Position numbers and translations under genes: made by a program. A stretch of 64,000 nucleotides of DNA, taken from contig JAJZUT010000002.1 of NCBI GenBank assembly GCA_021847105.1, positions 1-64,000 on the forward strand, in the 5' to 3' direction. Of the stretch, positions 19,703 through 30,875 are shown one piece after another. The stretch is from Pseudomonadota bacterium. Its GTDB lineage: Bacteria; Pseudomonadota; Gammaproteobacteria; Steroidobacterales; Steroidobacteraceae. The notes below the pieces were generated by a model. It saw only the letters and a list, made by a program, of their open reading frames with translations. It had not been told where the DNA came from and did no database searches. Position 1 is the stretch's first letter. Every line of letters starts with the position of its first letter.

Positions 19703-20620
19703 TCAAGCGGTACAGCTCAGGGTCAGGCTGCTATGCCGCAGCACCGCGGCAGCAGCCAGCACATGCTGACCATCGGCCTCGATGGGCCGAATACGCTGGC
19801 AGTCAAATCCCCCTTCAGCCAGAACGCGTCGCAACCGTGCGATCGGATGCTCGACCACTCGCTCGGTCTGACCCGCCGGGTAGCGCTCGAACAACCACAA
19901 CCGTCCCTCCGCACGTAATACCTCGCGCGCGCGCACCAGCGCCGAGGTCCCGATCGGGTCCTTCGCTGCGAGATGATCAATGAGCACTGCGTCAAAGGGA
20001 CCTCCCAGGCGCTGCAGGTCCAGCGCACCGAACAGTTCCGTGCCCACAGCCTGCACGATCCGGCTGCTCAGGCGGTCCCGCTCCAGCAGCGCGCGGGCCG
20101 CCTGCGCGGAGCGGCGCGAATGCGCGATCGCCGTACAGTCCGTACCGAGGCGAGCCACGCTCACGAGCAGCTCTGGATGCTCGAGTCCGACCCACAGCAT
20201 CGACGCCGGCCGCTCGGCAAGTTCCGCCTCGCACACGGCGCGCAACTCTCGAACCAAGCGCGAAGCCGTCTGCCCCGGCGCCGGCGCCGGCGCACCGTTG
20301 GCCGCGTGCGCGCGCTGCAGATCCCGCGCCAAGGCCGGATCGGTGCGATCCAGCTGCCCGAGCAGCCCCTGCGCGAACTGGCCGGCTGCGGTGGCACGCG
20401 ACAGGCGGTAGTGCACCCACTGGCCCTGGCGCAAGCGCTCGACCAAGCCCGCTTCGGTCAGGATGCGCAGATGCCGGGAGACGCGCGGCTCACTCTGACC
20501 CAGGACCTGCGCAAGATCCGAAACACTCAGGTCCCGGGCGGCGCACAAGGCCAGCAACCGCAATCGAGTCGGCTCCGCAGTGGCCCGCAACCAGAGTAAT
20601 ACCGTTGGTAGAGAAGACAT
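19703..20620 (-). CDS. ArsR-family regulator fused to a methyltransferase-like domain (SahR-like)
   Basis: 305 residues. Residues ~5-90 are an ArsR-type winged helix: 'ATAEPTRLRLLALCA', 'LSVSDLAQVLGQSEPRVSRH', 'LRILTEAGLVERLRQGQWVH'. No metal-binding Cys cluster is visible. The remaining ~200 residues keep the layout of a class I methyltransferase ('FDAVLIDHLAAKDP', 'LRAEGRLWLFERYPAG'), but the glycine-rich SAM loop is degenerate ('MLWVGLEHPELLV'). This architecture, directly upstream of metF-metH, matches SahR-type regulators that sense S-adenosylhomocysteine and control the methionine cycle (family knowledge; ligand is inferred). A palindrome 2 nt before ATG 20620 is the likely autoregulatory operator. 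A TTG at 20641 would lie inside that palindrome region and was not chosen. Confidence 0.8.
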   Translation of the reverse strand: MSSLPTVLLWLRATAEPTRLRLLALCAARDLSVSDLAQVLGQSEPRVSRHLRILTEAGLVERLRQGQWVHYRLSRATAAGQFAQGLLGQLDRTDPALARDLQRAHAANGAPAPAPGQTASRLVRELRAVCEAELAERPASMLWVGLEHPELLVSVARLGTDCTAIAHSRRSAQAARALLERDRLSSRIVQAVGTELFGALDLQRLGGPFDAVLIDHLAAKDPIGTSALVRAREVLRAEGRLWLFERYPAGQTERVVEHPIARLRRVLAEGGFDCQRIRPIEADGQHVLAAAAVLRHSSLTLSCTA

Positions 20621-20622
20621 CG

Positions 20623-20652
20623 TATTTAAAGAATTGCACAAATCTTTAAATA
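20623..20652. promoter_or_regulatory. Operator-like palindrome at the start of the met operon
   Basis: TATTTAAAGA (20623-20632), a 10-nt spacer, and TCTTTAAATA (20643-20652) form a perfect inverted repeat in an AT-rich patch of otherwise GC-rich DNA, immediately upstream of the regulator's start codon. ArsR dimers bind sites of this size. No convincing -35/-10 pair could be assigned around it. Confidence 0.6.
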
Positions 20653-20774
20653 TAGGCTATCAAAATACGCGCTGATTGGCCAATTTTTAGGAGGCAGAGT
20701 CTGGGGAGCCGGCTGAACCGCCCAGCCAGTGTTCGAGAAGGAGGCAGAGGCCGTCGGGCGCCCGGCCGCACCGC

Positions 20775-21713
20775 TCAGTGAATCAGCGGCGAGACATCAC
20801 TCGCGCCACTGTCGGTGAACAGCGCCTCGACTGCTTCGGCGTCGAAACGATAGGGGCGACGACAGAACTCGCAGGTCACCGTGACGGCACCTTCTTCCGC
20901 GAGGATCTCGCGCACCTCGTCGGCACCCAGCGCGCGCAGCAACGAAGTGACCCGGCCCTCTCCACAGCGGCACTCGAATGACACCGGCGCGCCACGGAAC
21001 AGCCGCACGTCGTACTCCGGCAGCAGCGTCCCGACCTGCGACTCGACGCTCTCGCGCAACAACGCCTGGGGACTGAGCCTGGACATTCCGACCTCAACCG
21101 AACGCCACAGAGCATCGGCGCCCGCGTGCTCTGCGGCCTGGGGCAGCTTCTGCACCAGCAGGCCGACGCACCCTTCGGCATCCGCCGCCAACTGCACGCG
21201 GGTCGGCAGCTGCTCCGAGGCGTTGAAGTATTCCTCCAACGACTGCGCCAGCGAATGACCCGCAACCGGTACGATGCCCTGATAGCGCAGATTGCGCTCG
21301 TCCGCCTCGATGGTGACGGTGAACCGACCGCCTTCTCCGGCAAGCGCGCGAAACGCCTCCCCGACGCACACCTCACCGCCGATTGCCGCCGTCAGGGACT
21401 CGTCGTAGTGCGCAACCGCCCGGACGCCGAACTCGTGCGTACACTGCGCCACCAGCAATTTCACCGCGCCGGAGCCCTGGATCTGCAGCGTCAGCCGCCC
21501 GCGGAATTTCAGTGTCGCCGCGAGCAGCACCGAGGCGGCGACCGCCTCGCCGAGCAACGCGCGTACCGGAGGCGGGTACTCGACGTTGGCGCGCAACTCG
21601 CGCCACGCTCCCCCGAGGCGCACCCAGTGCCCGCGCACGGGCTGCCCATCGACCAGAAAGCGACGAACCGTATCGTGTCCGAGATCAGCGTCCATGGGTG
21701 CAGCATGGGGCAT
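20775..21713 (-). CDS. hslO: Hsp33 redox-regulated chaperonin
   Basis: 312 residues. Hsp33 is a holdase activated when oxidation releases zinc from four cysteines. These are seen as CxC in 'FECRCGEGR' (about residues 248 and 250) and CxxC in 'VTCEFCRRPYRF' (about 281 and 284). The N-terminal substrate-binding domain shows 'GRLTLQIQGSGAVKLLVAQC' and 'VCVGEAFRAL'. It starts 13 nt after gatB on the same strand and may be its last cistron. ATG 21695 is an alternative start. Confidence 0.94.
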   Translation of the reverse strand: MPHAAPMDADLGHDTVRRFLVDGQPVRGHWVRLGGAWRELRANVEYPPPVRALLGEAVAASVLLAATLKFRGRLTLQIQGSGAVKLLVAQCTHEFGVRAVAHYDESLTAAIGGEVCVGEAFRALAGEGGRFTVTIEADERNLRYQGIVPVAGHSLAQSLEEYFNASEQLPTRVQLAADAEGCVGLLVQKLPQAAEHAGADALWRSVEVGMSRLSPQALLRESVESQVGTLLPEYDVRLFRGAPVSFECRCGEGRVTSLLRALGADEVREILAEEGAVTVTCEFCRRPYRFDAEAVEALFTDSGASDVSPLIH

Positions 21714-21726
21714 TCGCCCCGGCGAC

Positions 21727-23166
21727 TCAACCGGAGAGCTTCTTCTTCAACAGGTCATTCAACTGGGCCGGATTTGCCTTGCCCTGCGTCGCCTTCATGA
21801 CCTGGCCGACGAAGAAGCCGAACAGCTTATCCTTGCCCCCGCGATACTCGGCGAGCTGCGCCGGATTCTTGGCCATGACAGCCTCGATCGCCTGCTCAAT
21901 GGCCGAGGTGTCGGTGATCTGCTTCAGTCCCTTCGCCTCGATGACGGCATCGGCGCTTTGCCCGCTGCTCCACATCGACTCGAACACCTCTTTGGCGAGC
22001 TTGCCCGAGAGGGTCTGATCGGCGATGCGCACCAGCAATCCGGCGAGGCGCTCGGCCGGCAGCCTGCCCGAGCCGATCTCGAGCCCCTCCTTGTTCAGGA
22101 CGGCGGCCAGGTCACCCATGACCCAGTTGGCGGCAAGCTTGGGCTGCTGCGGGACAGCGTGAACCACCGCTTCGTAGTAATCGGCCAGATCGCGGCTCGC
22201 GGTCAACACCCCGGCGTCATAGGCCGACAGGCCGTACTGGCTGACGAACCGGCTCGCCTTGGCATCGGGCAACTCGGGCAGTCCGGCGCGGATCGCCTCG
22301 ATATCGGCCTCATCGAGCTCGAGCGGCAGCAGATCGGGATCCGGAAAATAGCGATAGTCGTTCGCTTCTTCCTTCGAGCGCATGGAGCGCGTTTCACCCC
22401 GGTCCGGATCGTACAGGCGCGTCTCCTGAATCACTTTGCCACCGGACTCGATGAGCTCGATCTGACGGGCCACCTCATACTGGATGGCCTTTTCGACGTA
22501 GCGGAAGGAGTTGATGTTCTTGATCTCGGCGCGCGTGCCAAACTGATCTGAACCCAGCGGCCGCACCGAGACGTTCGCGTCACAGCGGAAGGAGCCTTCC
22601 TGCATGTTGCCGTCGCAGATCTCAAGGTAGCGCACCAGGGTGTGCACCTTCTTCATGTAGGCCACGGCCTCTTTCGCCGAGCGCATCTCGGGCTCCGAGA
22701 CGATCTCGATGAGCGGCGTGCCGGCGCGATTCAAATCAATGCCGGTGAGCGCCCCAAGTCCCTCGTGCAAAGACTTGCCCGCATCCTCCTCCAGATGCGC
22801 ACGCGTAACGCCGATGCGCTTGACCGAGCCGTCCTCGAGCACGATGTCGATCGATCCGGCCGCCACGATCGGCAGCTCGTACTGGCTGATCTGATAGCCC
22901 TTCGGCAAATCGGGATAAAAATAGTTCTTTCGCGCGAACACCGACTGGCGCGCGATGCGTGCACCAATGGCGAGCCCGAAGCGCACCGCCATCCGCACCG
23001 CCTCGGCGTTCAGCACCGGCAGCACGCCCGGATAGCCGAGATCGACCAGACAGGCCTGGGTGTTCGGCGCCGCTCCATAGGCGGTGGCCGCCCCGGAGAA
23101 GATCTTCGAACGCGTGGCGAGCTGGGCATGAATCTCCAGCCCAATGACCGTTTCCCAGGCACTCAT
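21727..23166 (-). CDS. gatB: Asp-tRNA(Asn)/Glu-tRNA(Gln) amidotransferase subunit B
   Basis: 479 residues. The subunit phosphorylates mischarged Glu-tRNA(Gln) or Asp-tRNA(Asn) and transfers ammonia produced by GatA. '[13 protein letters not shown]' opens the kinase domain. '[15 protein letters not shown]', '[18 protein letters not shown]' and '[18 protein letters not shown]' are signature segments. The last ~150 residues form the GatB/YqeY tRNA-binding domain. The ATG overlaps the gatA stop by 4 nt. Order gatC-gatA-gatB is the usual operon; its presence suggests that the genome lacks GlnRS or AsnRS, or uses both routes (inference). Confidence 0.96.
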   Translation of the reverse strand: MSAWETVIGLEIHAQLATRSKIFSGAATAYGAAPNTQACLVDLGYPGVLPVLNAEAVRMAVRFGLAIGARIARQSVFARKNYFYPDLPKGYQISQYELPIVAAGSIDIVLEDGSVKRIGVTRAHLEEDAGKSLHEGLGALTGIDLNRAGTPLIEIVSEPEMRSAKEAVAYMKKVHTLVRYLEICDGNMQEGSFRCDANVSVRPLGSDQFGTRAEIKNINSFRYVEKAIQYEVARQIELIESGGKVIQETRLYDPDRGETRSMRSKEEANDYRYFPDPDLLPLELDEADIEAIRAGLPELPDAKASRFVSQYGLSAYDAGVLTASRDLADYYEAVVHAVPQQPKLAANWVMGDLAAVLNKEGLEIGSGRLPAERLAGLLVRIADQTLSGKLAKEVFESMWSSGQSADAVIEAKGLKQITDTSAIEQAIEAVMAKNPAQLAEYRGGKDKLFGFFVGQVMKATQGKANPAQLNDLLKKKLSG

Positions 23167-24620
23167 GCGTATTGCTCCGGAAGGCGCACATGCCAGTCGG
23201 TCTCGAGCTGGTAGCGGTGCGCCGCCTGCAGCAGCCGCTGTTCGGCGAAGTGCGGTCCGATGATCTGCAGACCCGCCGGCAGTCCCGCGGCGAATCCGCA
23301 CGGAATGGACATCGCCGGCAAGCCCGCCAGGTTCGCCCCAATGGTGTAGATGTCGTTCAGGTACATAGTGATCGGATCGGCCGTCTTCGCCCCGAGCGCA
23401 AAGGCGACCGTGGGCGTGGTCGGCCCCATCAGCAGATCGACCTCGCCGAAAGCCCGCGCGAACTCTGCGCTGATGAGCCGGCGTGCACGCTGCGCCTTGA
23501 GGTAGTACGCATCGTAGTAACCCGCCGAGAGCACATACGTGCCGGTCATGATGCGTCGCTTAACCTCGGCACCGAAGCCCTCGGAGCGGGAGCGCTTGTA
23601 CAGATCCTGCAGATCACGCGCATCGGCGCAGCGGTGACCAAAGCGCACCCCATCATAGCGGGCGAGGTTCGAGGAGCACTCCGCCGGCGCCACCACGTAA
23701 TAAACGGGCACCGACAATGAAATGTTCGGCAGACTGACCTCGCACAGCGTCGCACCGAGCCGCTCGAACACTGCCAGCGCTTCGCGCACGCAGCGCTCGT
23801 ACTGCGGATCGAGCCCGGTGTCGAAAAATTCCTTCAGCAGCCCGATCTTCATGCCCGCGAGGGGCGCATCGAGCCCGGCCGGATAGTCCGGCACCGGCGC
23901 ATCGACGCTGGTCGAGTCTCGCGGGTCGAAGCCGGCCATCTCACGCAGCAGCCAGGCGGCATCTTCGGCGCTCGCGGCGAGGACACCGCCCTGATCTAGG
24001 CTCGAGGCAAACGCGATCATGCCGTAGCGTGAGACCCGGCCGTACGTCGGCTTGATGCCCGTGATGCCGCAGAAGGCGGCCGGCTGACGGATCGAACCCC
24101 CGGTGTCGGTCGCGGTGGCGGCGGGCAGCAGCCGCGCGGCGACCGCCGCAGCCGACCCGCCCGATGAGCCACCCGGCACGAGCGCGGTGTTCCAGGGATT
24201 GCGAACCGGTCCGAAATGGCTGGTCTCGTTCGAGGACCCCATCGCAAACTCATCCATATTGAGCTTGCCGAGCATCACCGCGCCGGCCGCGCGCAGCCGC
24301 GTCACGACCGTTGCATCGTAGGGCGAGACGAAGTTCTCCAGCATTCGCGAGCCGCACGTGGTGCGCACTCCGGCGGTGCAAAAGAGGTCCTTGTGACCGA
24401 TCGGCACGCCCTCGAGAGGGCCGCCGCGACCGGCCGCGAGCGCCCGATCGGCGGCCTCGGCCGCAGCGAGCGCGTGCTCGGCGGTGATCGAGACGAAGGC
24501 GTTCAGGGCCGGCTGGCTCGCCTCGATGCGTGCCAGATACGTGCGCACCAGTTCGACGCTGGAGACCTTGCGGGCCCGCAGCGCGGCGGCGAGCTGACTG
24601 AGGGTTTGGCGGTGAATCAC
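23163..24620 (-). CDS. gatA: Asp-tRNA(Asn)/Glu-tRNA(Gln) amidotransferase subunit A
   Basis: 485 residues of the amidase-signature family; it hydrolyses Gln to supply ammonia to GatB. The Ser-cisSer-Lys triad is visible: Lys in '[14 protein letters not shown]', the cis-Ser in '[14 protein letters not shown]', and the nucleophile Ser in '[15 protein letters not shown]'. GTG 24620 was chosen because '[14 protein letters not shown]' matches family N termini and falls 13 nt after gatC; no ATG fits. Confidence 0.96.
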   Translation of the reverse strand: MIHRQTLSQLAAALRARKVSSVELVRTYLARIEASQPALNAFVSITAEHALAAAEAADRALAAGRGGPLEGVPIGHKDLFCTAGVRTTCGSRMLENFVSPYDATVVTRLRAAGAVMLGKLNMDEFAMGSSNETSHFGPVRNPWNTALVPGGSSGGSAAAVAARLLPAATATDTGGSIRQPAAFCGITGIKPTYGRVSRYGMIAFASSLDQGGVLAASAEDAAWLLREMAGFDPRDSTSVDAPVPDYPAGLDAPLAGMKIGLLKEFFDTGLDPQYERCVREALAVFERLGATLCEVSLPNISLSVPVYYVVAPAECSSNLARYDGVRFGHRCADARDLQDLYKRSRSEGFGAEVKRRIMTGTYVLSAGYYDAYYLKAQRARRLISAEFARAFGEVDLLMGPTTPTVAFALGAKTADPITMYLNDIYTIGANLAGLPAMSIPCGFAAGLPAGLQIIGPHFAEQRLLQAAHRYQLETDWHVRLPEQYA

Positions 24621-24633
24621 GGGTTCGGGGGCC

Positions 24634-24924
24634 TTATTCAATGACCTTGGGCACCAGGTAGAGCCCTGAGGCGACCTGCGGTGCATTCCTCTGGTAGAGC
24701 TCGTGCTCGTCGCGCTCGGTGACCGCATCGGGACGCAGACGCTGGGTAAGGCCCGGCAGCGGATGGGCCATGGGGGCGACGCCCGCGGTGTCTGCCCGCT
24801 CGAGTTCGCCGATGAAATCGACGATGCGCGAGAGGTTCTGCTGGAACTGCGGAATCTCTGCCGCCTCGAGCTCGAGGCGGGCCAGGTGGGCGATGTTTTC
24901 GACTTGCTCGCGGGTGAGGGCCAT
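24634..24924 (-). CDS. gatC: Asp-tRNA(Asn)/Glu-tRNA(Gln) amidotransferase subunit C
   Basis: 96 residues, the small subunit that clamps GatA to GatB. '[18 protein letters not shown]' and '[20 protein letters not shown]' are its typical helices, and '[18 protein letters not shown]' its extended C terminus. First gene of gatCAB-hslO, divergent from mreB across 150 bp. Confidence 0.93.
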   Translation of the reverse strand: MALTREQVENIAHLARLELEAAEIPQFQQNLSRIVDFIGELERADTAGVAPMAHPLPGLTQRLRPDAVTERDEHELYQRNAPQVASGLYLVPKVIE

Positions 24925-24973
24925 CGGTAGTTCCGGCGCAGCGGGAAGACGGCCCGAAATCATACATGTTGCC

Positions 24974-26118
<1,145 letters not shown>

Positions 26119-26129
26119 CCGCACGCACC

Positions 26130-27233
26130 GTGGCCGGTTTCGGCACCCGGAGCGGATCGCCGCACAGCCGCGGGGGTTCCCCCGGGTTCCGCTTCACACT
26201 CTACGCGCTGCTCTCCGTCGTCATCATGGTGCTCGACCAGCGCATGGACCTCCTCGAGCGGGCGCGCTTCCTGCTGCAGGCGCTCACCTATCCGGTCGAG
26301 GTGAGCGTCAATGCTCCGCTGGCCGGCTGGCATTGGCTCGAGCAGGCCTTCACCTCGCGCCAGACGCTCGAAGCGGAAAATCGGCAATTGCGCACCCGCA
26401 TGCGAGATCTCGAAGTGCGTACCCTGCGCTTCGATGCGCTCGCCCGAGAGAACGCGGCGCTGCTCGGGCTGAAGCGCGCCGTCCCGCCGGTGGCCGAACG
26501 TTGGCTGCCGGCGGACATCGTCGACATCGATCTGAGCCGGCTGCGCCAGCGGGTGCTCATCGACCGCGGCACCCAGAACGGGGTATACCGCAACCAGGCG
26601 GTGCTCGATGATGCCGGGGTTGTCGGCCAGACCATGCATGTCGGACCCTGGAGTGCCGTGGTTCTGCTCATCACCGATCCGGAACACGATCTGCCGGTGC
26701 AGATCGCGCGCACGGGCTTCCGGACCATCGCCGTCGGCACGGGTGATCCGAACGCGCTCGCGCTGCCGTACCTGCCGGCCAACGCTGACGTGCGGGTGGG
26801 CGATGTGCTGGTCACCTCCGGCCTCGGCGGTGTCTTCCCCTCGGGTTATCCCGTGGCGCGGATCACACAGATTCACCGAGCCGCAATCCAACCGATGAAC
26901 CAGGTGTTGGCCAAGCCGTTCGCCCACCTGCAGACCGATCGAGCCGTCATGCTGCTCTGGTTCCGCCCCGACAGCCCTGCAGCCCCCGTACACACTCACG
27001 AGGGCCAGCTGCGCTCGGGCAATCCTGCCGCTCAGCCGCTCTCCCCGCCCCCGCCTCCGCCCCCGCCGGCCTGTGCGCCCGCAAGCGGCGCAGCTGCCTC
27101 TGGCGGGGCGAAGACGGTTGTTCCCGGCGTGTCGACCCAGTCTCGTGCCGCTCAAGCCGTCCCGGCGGCACCGGCAACGGTGAAGCCTACGCCGGTGGCG
27201 CCACCGCGTACCTCGCTGCGACACCACCCATGA
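26130..27233 (+). CDS. mreC: Rod shape-determining protein MreC
   Basis: 367 residues. One N-terminal membrane segment ('FRFTLYALLSVVIMVLDQ'), a coiled coil (about residues 75-115, 'LEAENRQLRTRMRDLEVRTL'), then the double beta-barrel periplasmic domain. MreC links MreB to PBP2 and RodA. The C terminus carries an unusual ~90-residue Pro/Ala-rich tail including a run of eight prolines, probably disordered. GTG 26130, 11 nt after mreB, was chosen; an upstream ATG lies within mreB. Its stop overlaps the mreD start (ATGA). Confidence 0.92.
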   Translation: MAGFGTRSGSPHSRGGSPGFRFTLYALLSVVIMVLDQRMDLLERARFLLQALTYPVEVSVNAPLAGWHWLEQAFTSRQTLEAENRQLRTRMRDLEVRTLRFDALARENAALLGLKRAVPPVAERWLPADIVDIDLSRLRQRVLIDRGTQNGVYRNQAVLDDAGVVGQTMHVGPWSAVVLLITDPEHDLPVQIARTGFRTIAVGTGDPNALALPYLPANADVRVGDVLVTSGLGGVFPSGYPVARITQIHRAAIQPMNQVLAKPFAHLQTDRAVMLLWFRPDSPAAPVHTHEGQLRSGNPAAQPLSPPPPPPPPACAPASGAAASGGAKTVVPGVSTQSRAAQAVPAAPATVKPTPVAPPRTSLRHHP

Positions 27234-27703
27234 GTTCCTCTCCCCGCGGAGCCATCTGGACCTCAGCGATTGTCGCGCTGGTGCTGACGCTGGTGCCGCT
27301 GCCGGGCTGGCTCACCATCCTCCGTCCCGATTTTCTCGTACTCGTGGTGTTTTACTGGTCAGTTCAGACCCCGCGCAGTGTCGGCGTCGGATTCGGCTGG
27401 ATCTGCGGCATGCTGCTGGATGCCTTTCAGGGGCCTGTACTCGGCGAGCACGCGCTCGCCGTCGCACTGGTGGCTTACCTCGCCGTGCGCGAGCATCAGC
27501 GCATTCGTACCAAGCCGCTGCTGCAGCAGGCGCTGGTGCTGCTGGCAGTCCTGGTGCTCTACGAATTCGTGTTGTGGGCCATCGACGGTTGGAGCGGACA
27601 CCCGCTCACGACGCCACTGCGTTGGGTGCCGGCCCTCACCGGCGCGCTGCTGTGGCCGTTGGTCGCCGGTGTGCTCGCCCAAAGCTACCGGCTCCGCGCC
27701 TGA
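27230..27703 (+). CDS. mreD: Rod shape-determining protein MreD
   Basis: 157 residues, integral membrane, about five transmembrane segments. 'WLTILRPDFLVLVVFYW', 'GFGWICGMLLDAFQGPVLGE' and 'ALVAYLAVREHQRIR' are the typical MreD blocks. It starts within the mreC stop and is followed by mrdA 18 nt later. Confidence 0.9.
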   Translation: MSSSPRGAIWTSAIVALVLTLVPLPGWLTILRPDFLVLVVFYWSVQTPRSVGVGFGWICGMLLDAFQGPVLGEHALAVALVAYLAVREHQRIRTKPLLQQALVLLAVLVLYEFVLWAIDGWSGHPLTTPLRWVPALTGALLWPLVAGVLAQSYRLRA

Positions 27704-27721
27704 GCGCCCGCGCCCCCAGCC

Positions 27722-29731
27722 ATGGCCCCCGTCCGCATTAAGGACCACTGGCGCGAACAGCGCATGTTCAACCGCCGCGCGTGGTTCGCCGGCGCGTTGA
27801 TGGTGCTGGCTGCCTGCGCGGTGCTGGGGCGGCTGTACTATCTGCAGGTCGTCCGTCAGCACTACTACGAAGTGCTCTCACTCGACAACGGCGTGCGTAC
27901 GGTGCCGATTCCGGCTGCGCGCGGCCTGATCCTTGATCGCAACGGCGAGGTGATCGCCTCGAACCGACCGACCTTCGACCTCGACCTCACGCGCGACGAG
28001 GTTCCCGATCTGCACGATGAGCTCGAGCATCTGGTCAGGCTCGGGATGTTGCAGCAGACCGACCTACCCGAGCTGATCCGCACCATCCGCTCGCACCAGC
28101 CCTTCGATACCGTGCCGATCCGTCTCGATCTGTCCGCGCAGGAGGTGGCACGCTTTGCGGTACGCCGCTATGAGTTCCCGGGCATCGACGTCGGCTCGCG
28201 GCAGGCTCGCTGGTATCCGTTCGGCAAGCTCGCGGTCGATGCGATCGGCTACGTCGGCACCATCAGCGCGAGCGAGCTCGCGCACCTCAATCAGGCCGCC
28301 TACGCCGGCACGGCGGTGATCGGTCAGACCGGCGTAGAGGCGACCTACGAGAAATACCTCCACGGCACCAACGGCTACCGGCAGACACTGGTCGATGCAC
28401 TCGGCCGGCCGGTGCGCCGCCCCGGGGCGCTCGGGCGAGAGCTGCATTTCAAGGCGCCCGTCCCCGGCGATGACGTCGTGCTCTCGCTCGACCTGAAGCT
28501 GCAGCGGCTCGCCGAGCAGCTGCTGAAGGGCCAGGACGGGGCGGTGGTGGCGATCGACCCCTGGAACGGTGATGTGATCGCCATGGCGAGCTCCCCGTCG
28601 TTCGATCCGAACCTGTTCGCCCGCGGCATCACCGAGAAGGAATACCGGGCGCTCACCGATGATCCGCGCCGCCCGATGTTCAACCGGGCGCTGCGCGCCC
28701 AGCTACCCTCAGGTTCGACGATCAAGCCGGCACTCGCACTCGGCGCGCTCACCGACGGGGTGATCAACGCCGATGACCGGATCTATGCATCCGATGCCTA
28801 CCACCTGCCCGGCAGCCGCCACCTGTACCACAATGCCATGCACGAGACCTGCGGCTGGGTCGGCCTGCGCATGGCGATCATCATGTCCTGCGACGTGTAC
28901 TTCTACCGCCTGGCGCACGAGATGGGCATCGACCGGCTGTCCGCGTGGCTGCCGAATTTCGGTTTCGGTCATCGCACCGGCATCGACATCCCCGGTGAGG
29001 ACCGCGGCTTGGTGCCCTCGCGTGCCTGGAAGCGACGCCAGTTCAGCAATCCGGCCCAGGGGGAGTGGTTCCCAGGCGATACGGTCATTCTCGGCATTGG
29101 CCAGGGCTATTTCCTGGTCACGCCTCTGCAACTGGCGCATTACACGGCCATGCTCGCCACGCGCGGACTAAGCTACGAGCCGCGCCTGGTCACCGGCGTG
29201 CGCAACCCGGGCACCGGCAAGATTCACTGGAAACGACCCGTGCTCAACGCCAATCTGACCATGATCAACCCGGCGGCATGGCAGGTAGTCGTCAACGCCA
29301 TGGTCGGCGTCACCACCAATCCACGCGGCACCGCGTACTGGCAGTTGCACACCAGCTCCTATCCCATCGCGGGCAAGACCGGCACGGCGCAGTTGGTGCG
29401 CGAGGGTGCCAAGGGCGCCTCGAACGAGGGCTCGTATCATGCTGACAAGACCCTGAAGCAATTGCGTGACGACGCCTGGTTCATCGCGTTCGCGCCGGCC
29501 AATGCGCCGCGCATCGCGATTGCCGTGCTGGTCGAGCATGCCGGGTGGGGCTCATCGGGCGCTGCGCCCATTGCCCACAAGCTGTTGGATGCGTACCTGC
29601 TCGGCCCGGACGGCAAGCTCGTGGCGCACCCCGGGCGGGGTCCATACTCCGAGCCGGCCAGCATCCGGGCACGCATTACCCCGGGGGTCGATCCGCACAT
29701 GACTGCGCTGCAGCAGGCCGCCGCACCATGA
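27722..29731 (+). CDS. mrdA: Penicillin-binding protein 2, elongasome transpeptidase
   Basis: 669 residues, class B PBP. One membrane anchor (about residues 20-42) and the pedestal domain ('PAARGLILDRNGEVIASN') precede the transpeptidase domain. Active-site motifs: the SxxK Ser in 'PSGSTIKPALA', SxD in 'MSCDVYFYRLAHEMG', and KTG in 'PIAGKTGTAQLV'. PBP2 crosslinks glycan made by RodA. Its stop overlaps the rodA start by 4 nt, which keeps the pair stoichiometric. Confidence 0.96.
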   Translation: MAPVRIKDHWREQRMFNRRAWFAGALMVLAACAVLGRLYYLQVVRQHYYEVLSLDNGVRTVPIPAARGLILDRNGEVIASNRPTFDLDLTRDEVPDLHDELEHLVRLGMLQQTDLPELIRTIRSHQPFDTVPIRLDLSAQEVARFAVRRYEFPGIDVGSRQARWYPFGKLAVDAIGYVGTISASELAHLNQAAYAGTAVIGQTGVEATYEKYLHGTNGYRQTLVDALGRPVRRPGALGRELHFKAPVPGDDVVLSLDLKLQRLAEQLLKGQDGAVVAIDPWNGDVIAMASSPSFDPNLFARGITEKEYRALTDDPRRPMFNRALRAQLPSGSTIKPALALGALTDGVINADDRIYASDAYHLPGSRHLYHNAMHETCGWVGLRMAIIMSCDVYFYRLAHEMGIDRLSAWLPNFGFGHRTGIDIPGEDRGLVPSRAWKRRQFSNPAQGEWFPGDTVILGIGQGYFLVTPLQLAHYTAMLATRGLSYEPRLVTGVRNPGTGKIHWKRPVLNANLTMINPAAWQVVVNAMVGVTTNPRGTAYWQLHTSSYPIAGKTGTAQLVREGAKGASNEGSYHADKTLKQLRDDAWFIAFAPANAPRIAIAVLVEHAGWGSSGAAPIAHKLLDAYLLGPDGKLVAHPGRGPYSEPASIRARITPGVDPHMTALQQAAAP

Positions 29732-30864
29732 TCTACGAAGAGTTCTCGACCGACTCGCGAACTCGCCGTACCTTGAGCGGAGCCGCACGAGTGTTGCTCG
29801 CGCTGAAGGTCGATGGACCACTGGCCGTGGGCCTGGCGCTAACGGCAGCATACGGTCTAGTGGTGCTCTACAGCGCCTCGGCGGAAAACACGCCCATGCT
29901 CATGCGCACTGGGCTGCGCCTGGTGCTCGGCACCGTCATCATGCTCGCCGTGGCGCGCATCAGCCCCAATCTGCTGCGCCGGCTCTCGCCGTGGCTCTAC
30001 GGACTCGGCGTCTTCCTGCTGCTCGCCGTCGCCGCCGTCGGTCACGTGCACCTCGGTGCCAAGCGCTGGCTCGATCTGGGTCCCATACACTTTCAACCGT
30101 CAGAGCTGATGAAGCTCGCCGTGCCGATGATGTGCGCCTGGTACCTTGATGAGCGTCCGCTGCCGCCGCGCTGGAGTGATCTGGGCATGCTCGCGCTCAT
30201 CATCCTCGCGCCCGTGGGACTGGTGGCCAAGGAGCCGGATCTGGGCACCGCGGCGCTCATTGCCGCCGGCGGCGCGGTGGTGATCTTCCTCTCCGGACTG
30301 CGTGCCCGAGTACTGATCGGGCTGCTGTTGCTGGCCGTGCTCGCCGGCGTGGTAGGTCTGCGTTTCATGCATGGCTATCAGCGCGAGCGGCTGCTCACCT
30401 TCCTCAATCCCGAAGCGCACCCGCTCAGCGCCGGCTACCACATCATTCAATCGCAGATTGCGGTCGGCTCGGGCGGAATTTTCGGCAAGGGCTGGATGGC
30501 CGGCAGCCAGGCCCAGCTGAACTTCCTGCCCGAGCGCACCACCGACTTCATCTTCGCGGTGATCGGCGAGGAGTTCGGCCTGCTCGGGCTCGCGGTGCTG
30601 TTGCTGCTGTATGCGTTCGTGATCGGCCGCTCGATCTATCTGGCGATGCTGTGCCCAGACACGTTCTCGCGGCTACTGAGCGGCAGCATCGCCCTGACGT
30701 TCTTCGTATACGTATTCATCAATGCCGGCATGGTCACTGGACTGGTCCCGGTGGTGGGCGTGCCGCTGCCGCTGGTGAGCTATGGGGGCAGTTCGGTGGT
30801 GACGGTATTGTCAGGTTTCGGTATTCTGATGGCGTTGTTTTCGCATCGGAAGCTGATGGGCTAA
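29728..30864 (+). CDS. rodA: Peptidoglycan glycosyltransferase RodA (SEDS family)
   Basis: 378 residues with ten or so transmembrane segments. RodA polymerises lipid II during elongation. 'KRWLDLGPIHFQPSELMKLA' and 'VAKEPDLGTAALIAAGG' include the conserved SEDS Asp. 'IIQSQIAVGSGGIFGKGW' and 'LPERTTDFIFAVIGEEFG' are the classical RodA/FtsW signatures, and 'PLPLVSYGGSSVVT' the C-terminal one. ATG 29728 sits in the mrdA stop. Confidence 0.97.
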   Translation: MIYEEFSTDSRTRRTLSGAARVLLALKVDGPLAVGLALTAAYGLVVLYSASAENTPMLMRTGLRLVLGTVIMLAVARISPNLLRRLSPWLYGLGVFLLLAVAAVGHVHLGAKRWLDLGPIHFQPSELMKLAVPMMCAWYLDERPLPPRWSDLGMLALIILAPVGLVAKEPDLGTAALIAAGGAVVIFLSGLRARVLIGLLLLAVLAGVVGLRFMHGYQRERLLTFLNPEAHPLSAGYHIIQSQIAVGSGGIFGKGWMAGSQAQLNFLPERTTDFIFAVIGEEFGLLGLAVLLLLYAFVIGRSIYLAMLCPDTFSRLLSGSIALTFFVYVFINAGMVTGLVPVVGVPLPLVSYGGSSVVTVLSGFGILMALFSHRKLMG

Positions 30865-30875
30865 GGAGCGCTTCA

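Noticed and set aside
27040..27233. Proline-run tail of MreC as evidence of a frameshift
   Set aside because: The frame continues to a stop that overlaps the mreD start by 4 nt, so the tail is genuine and probably disordered.
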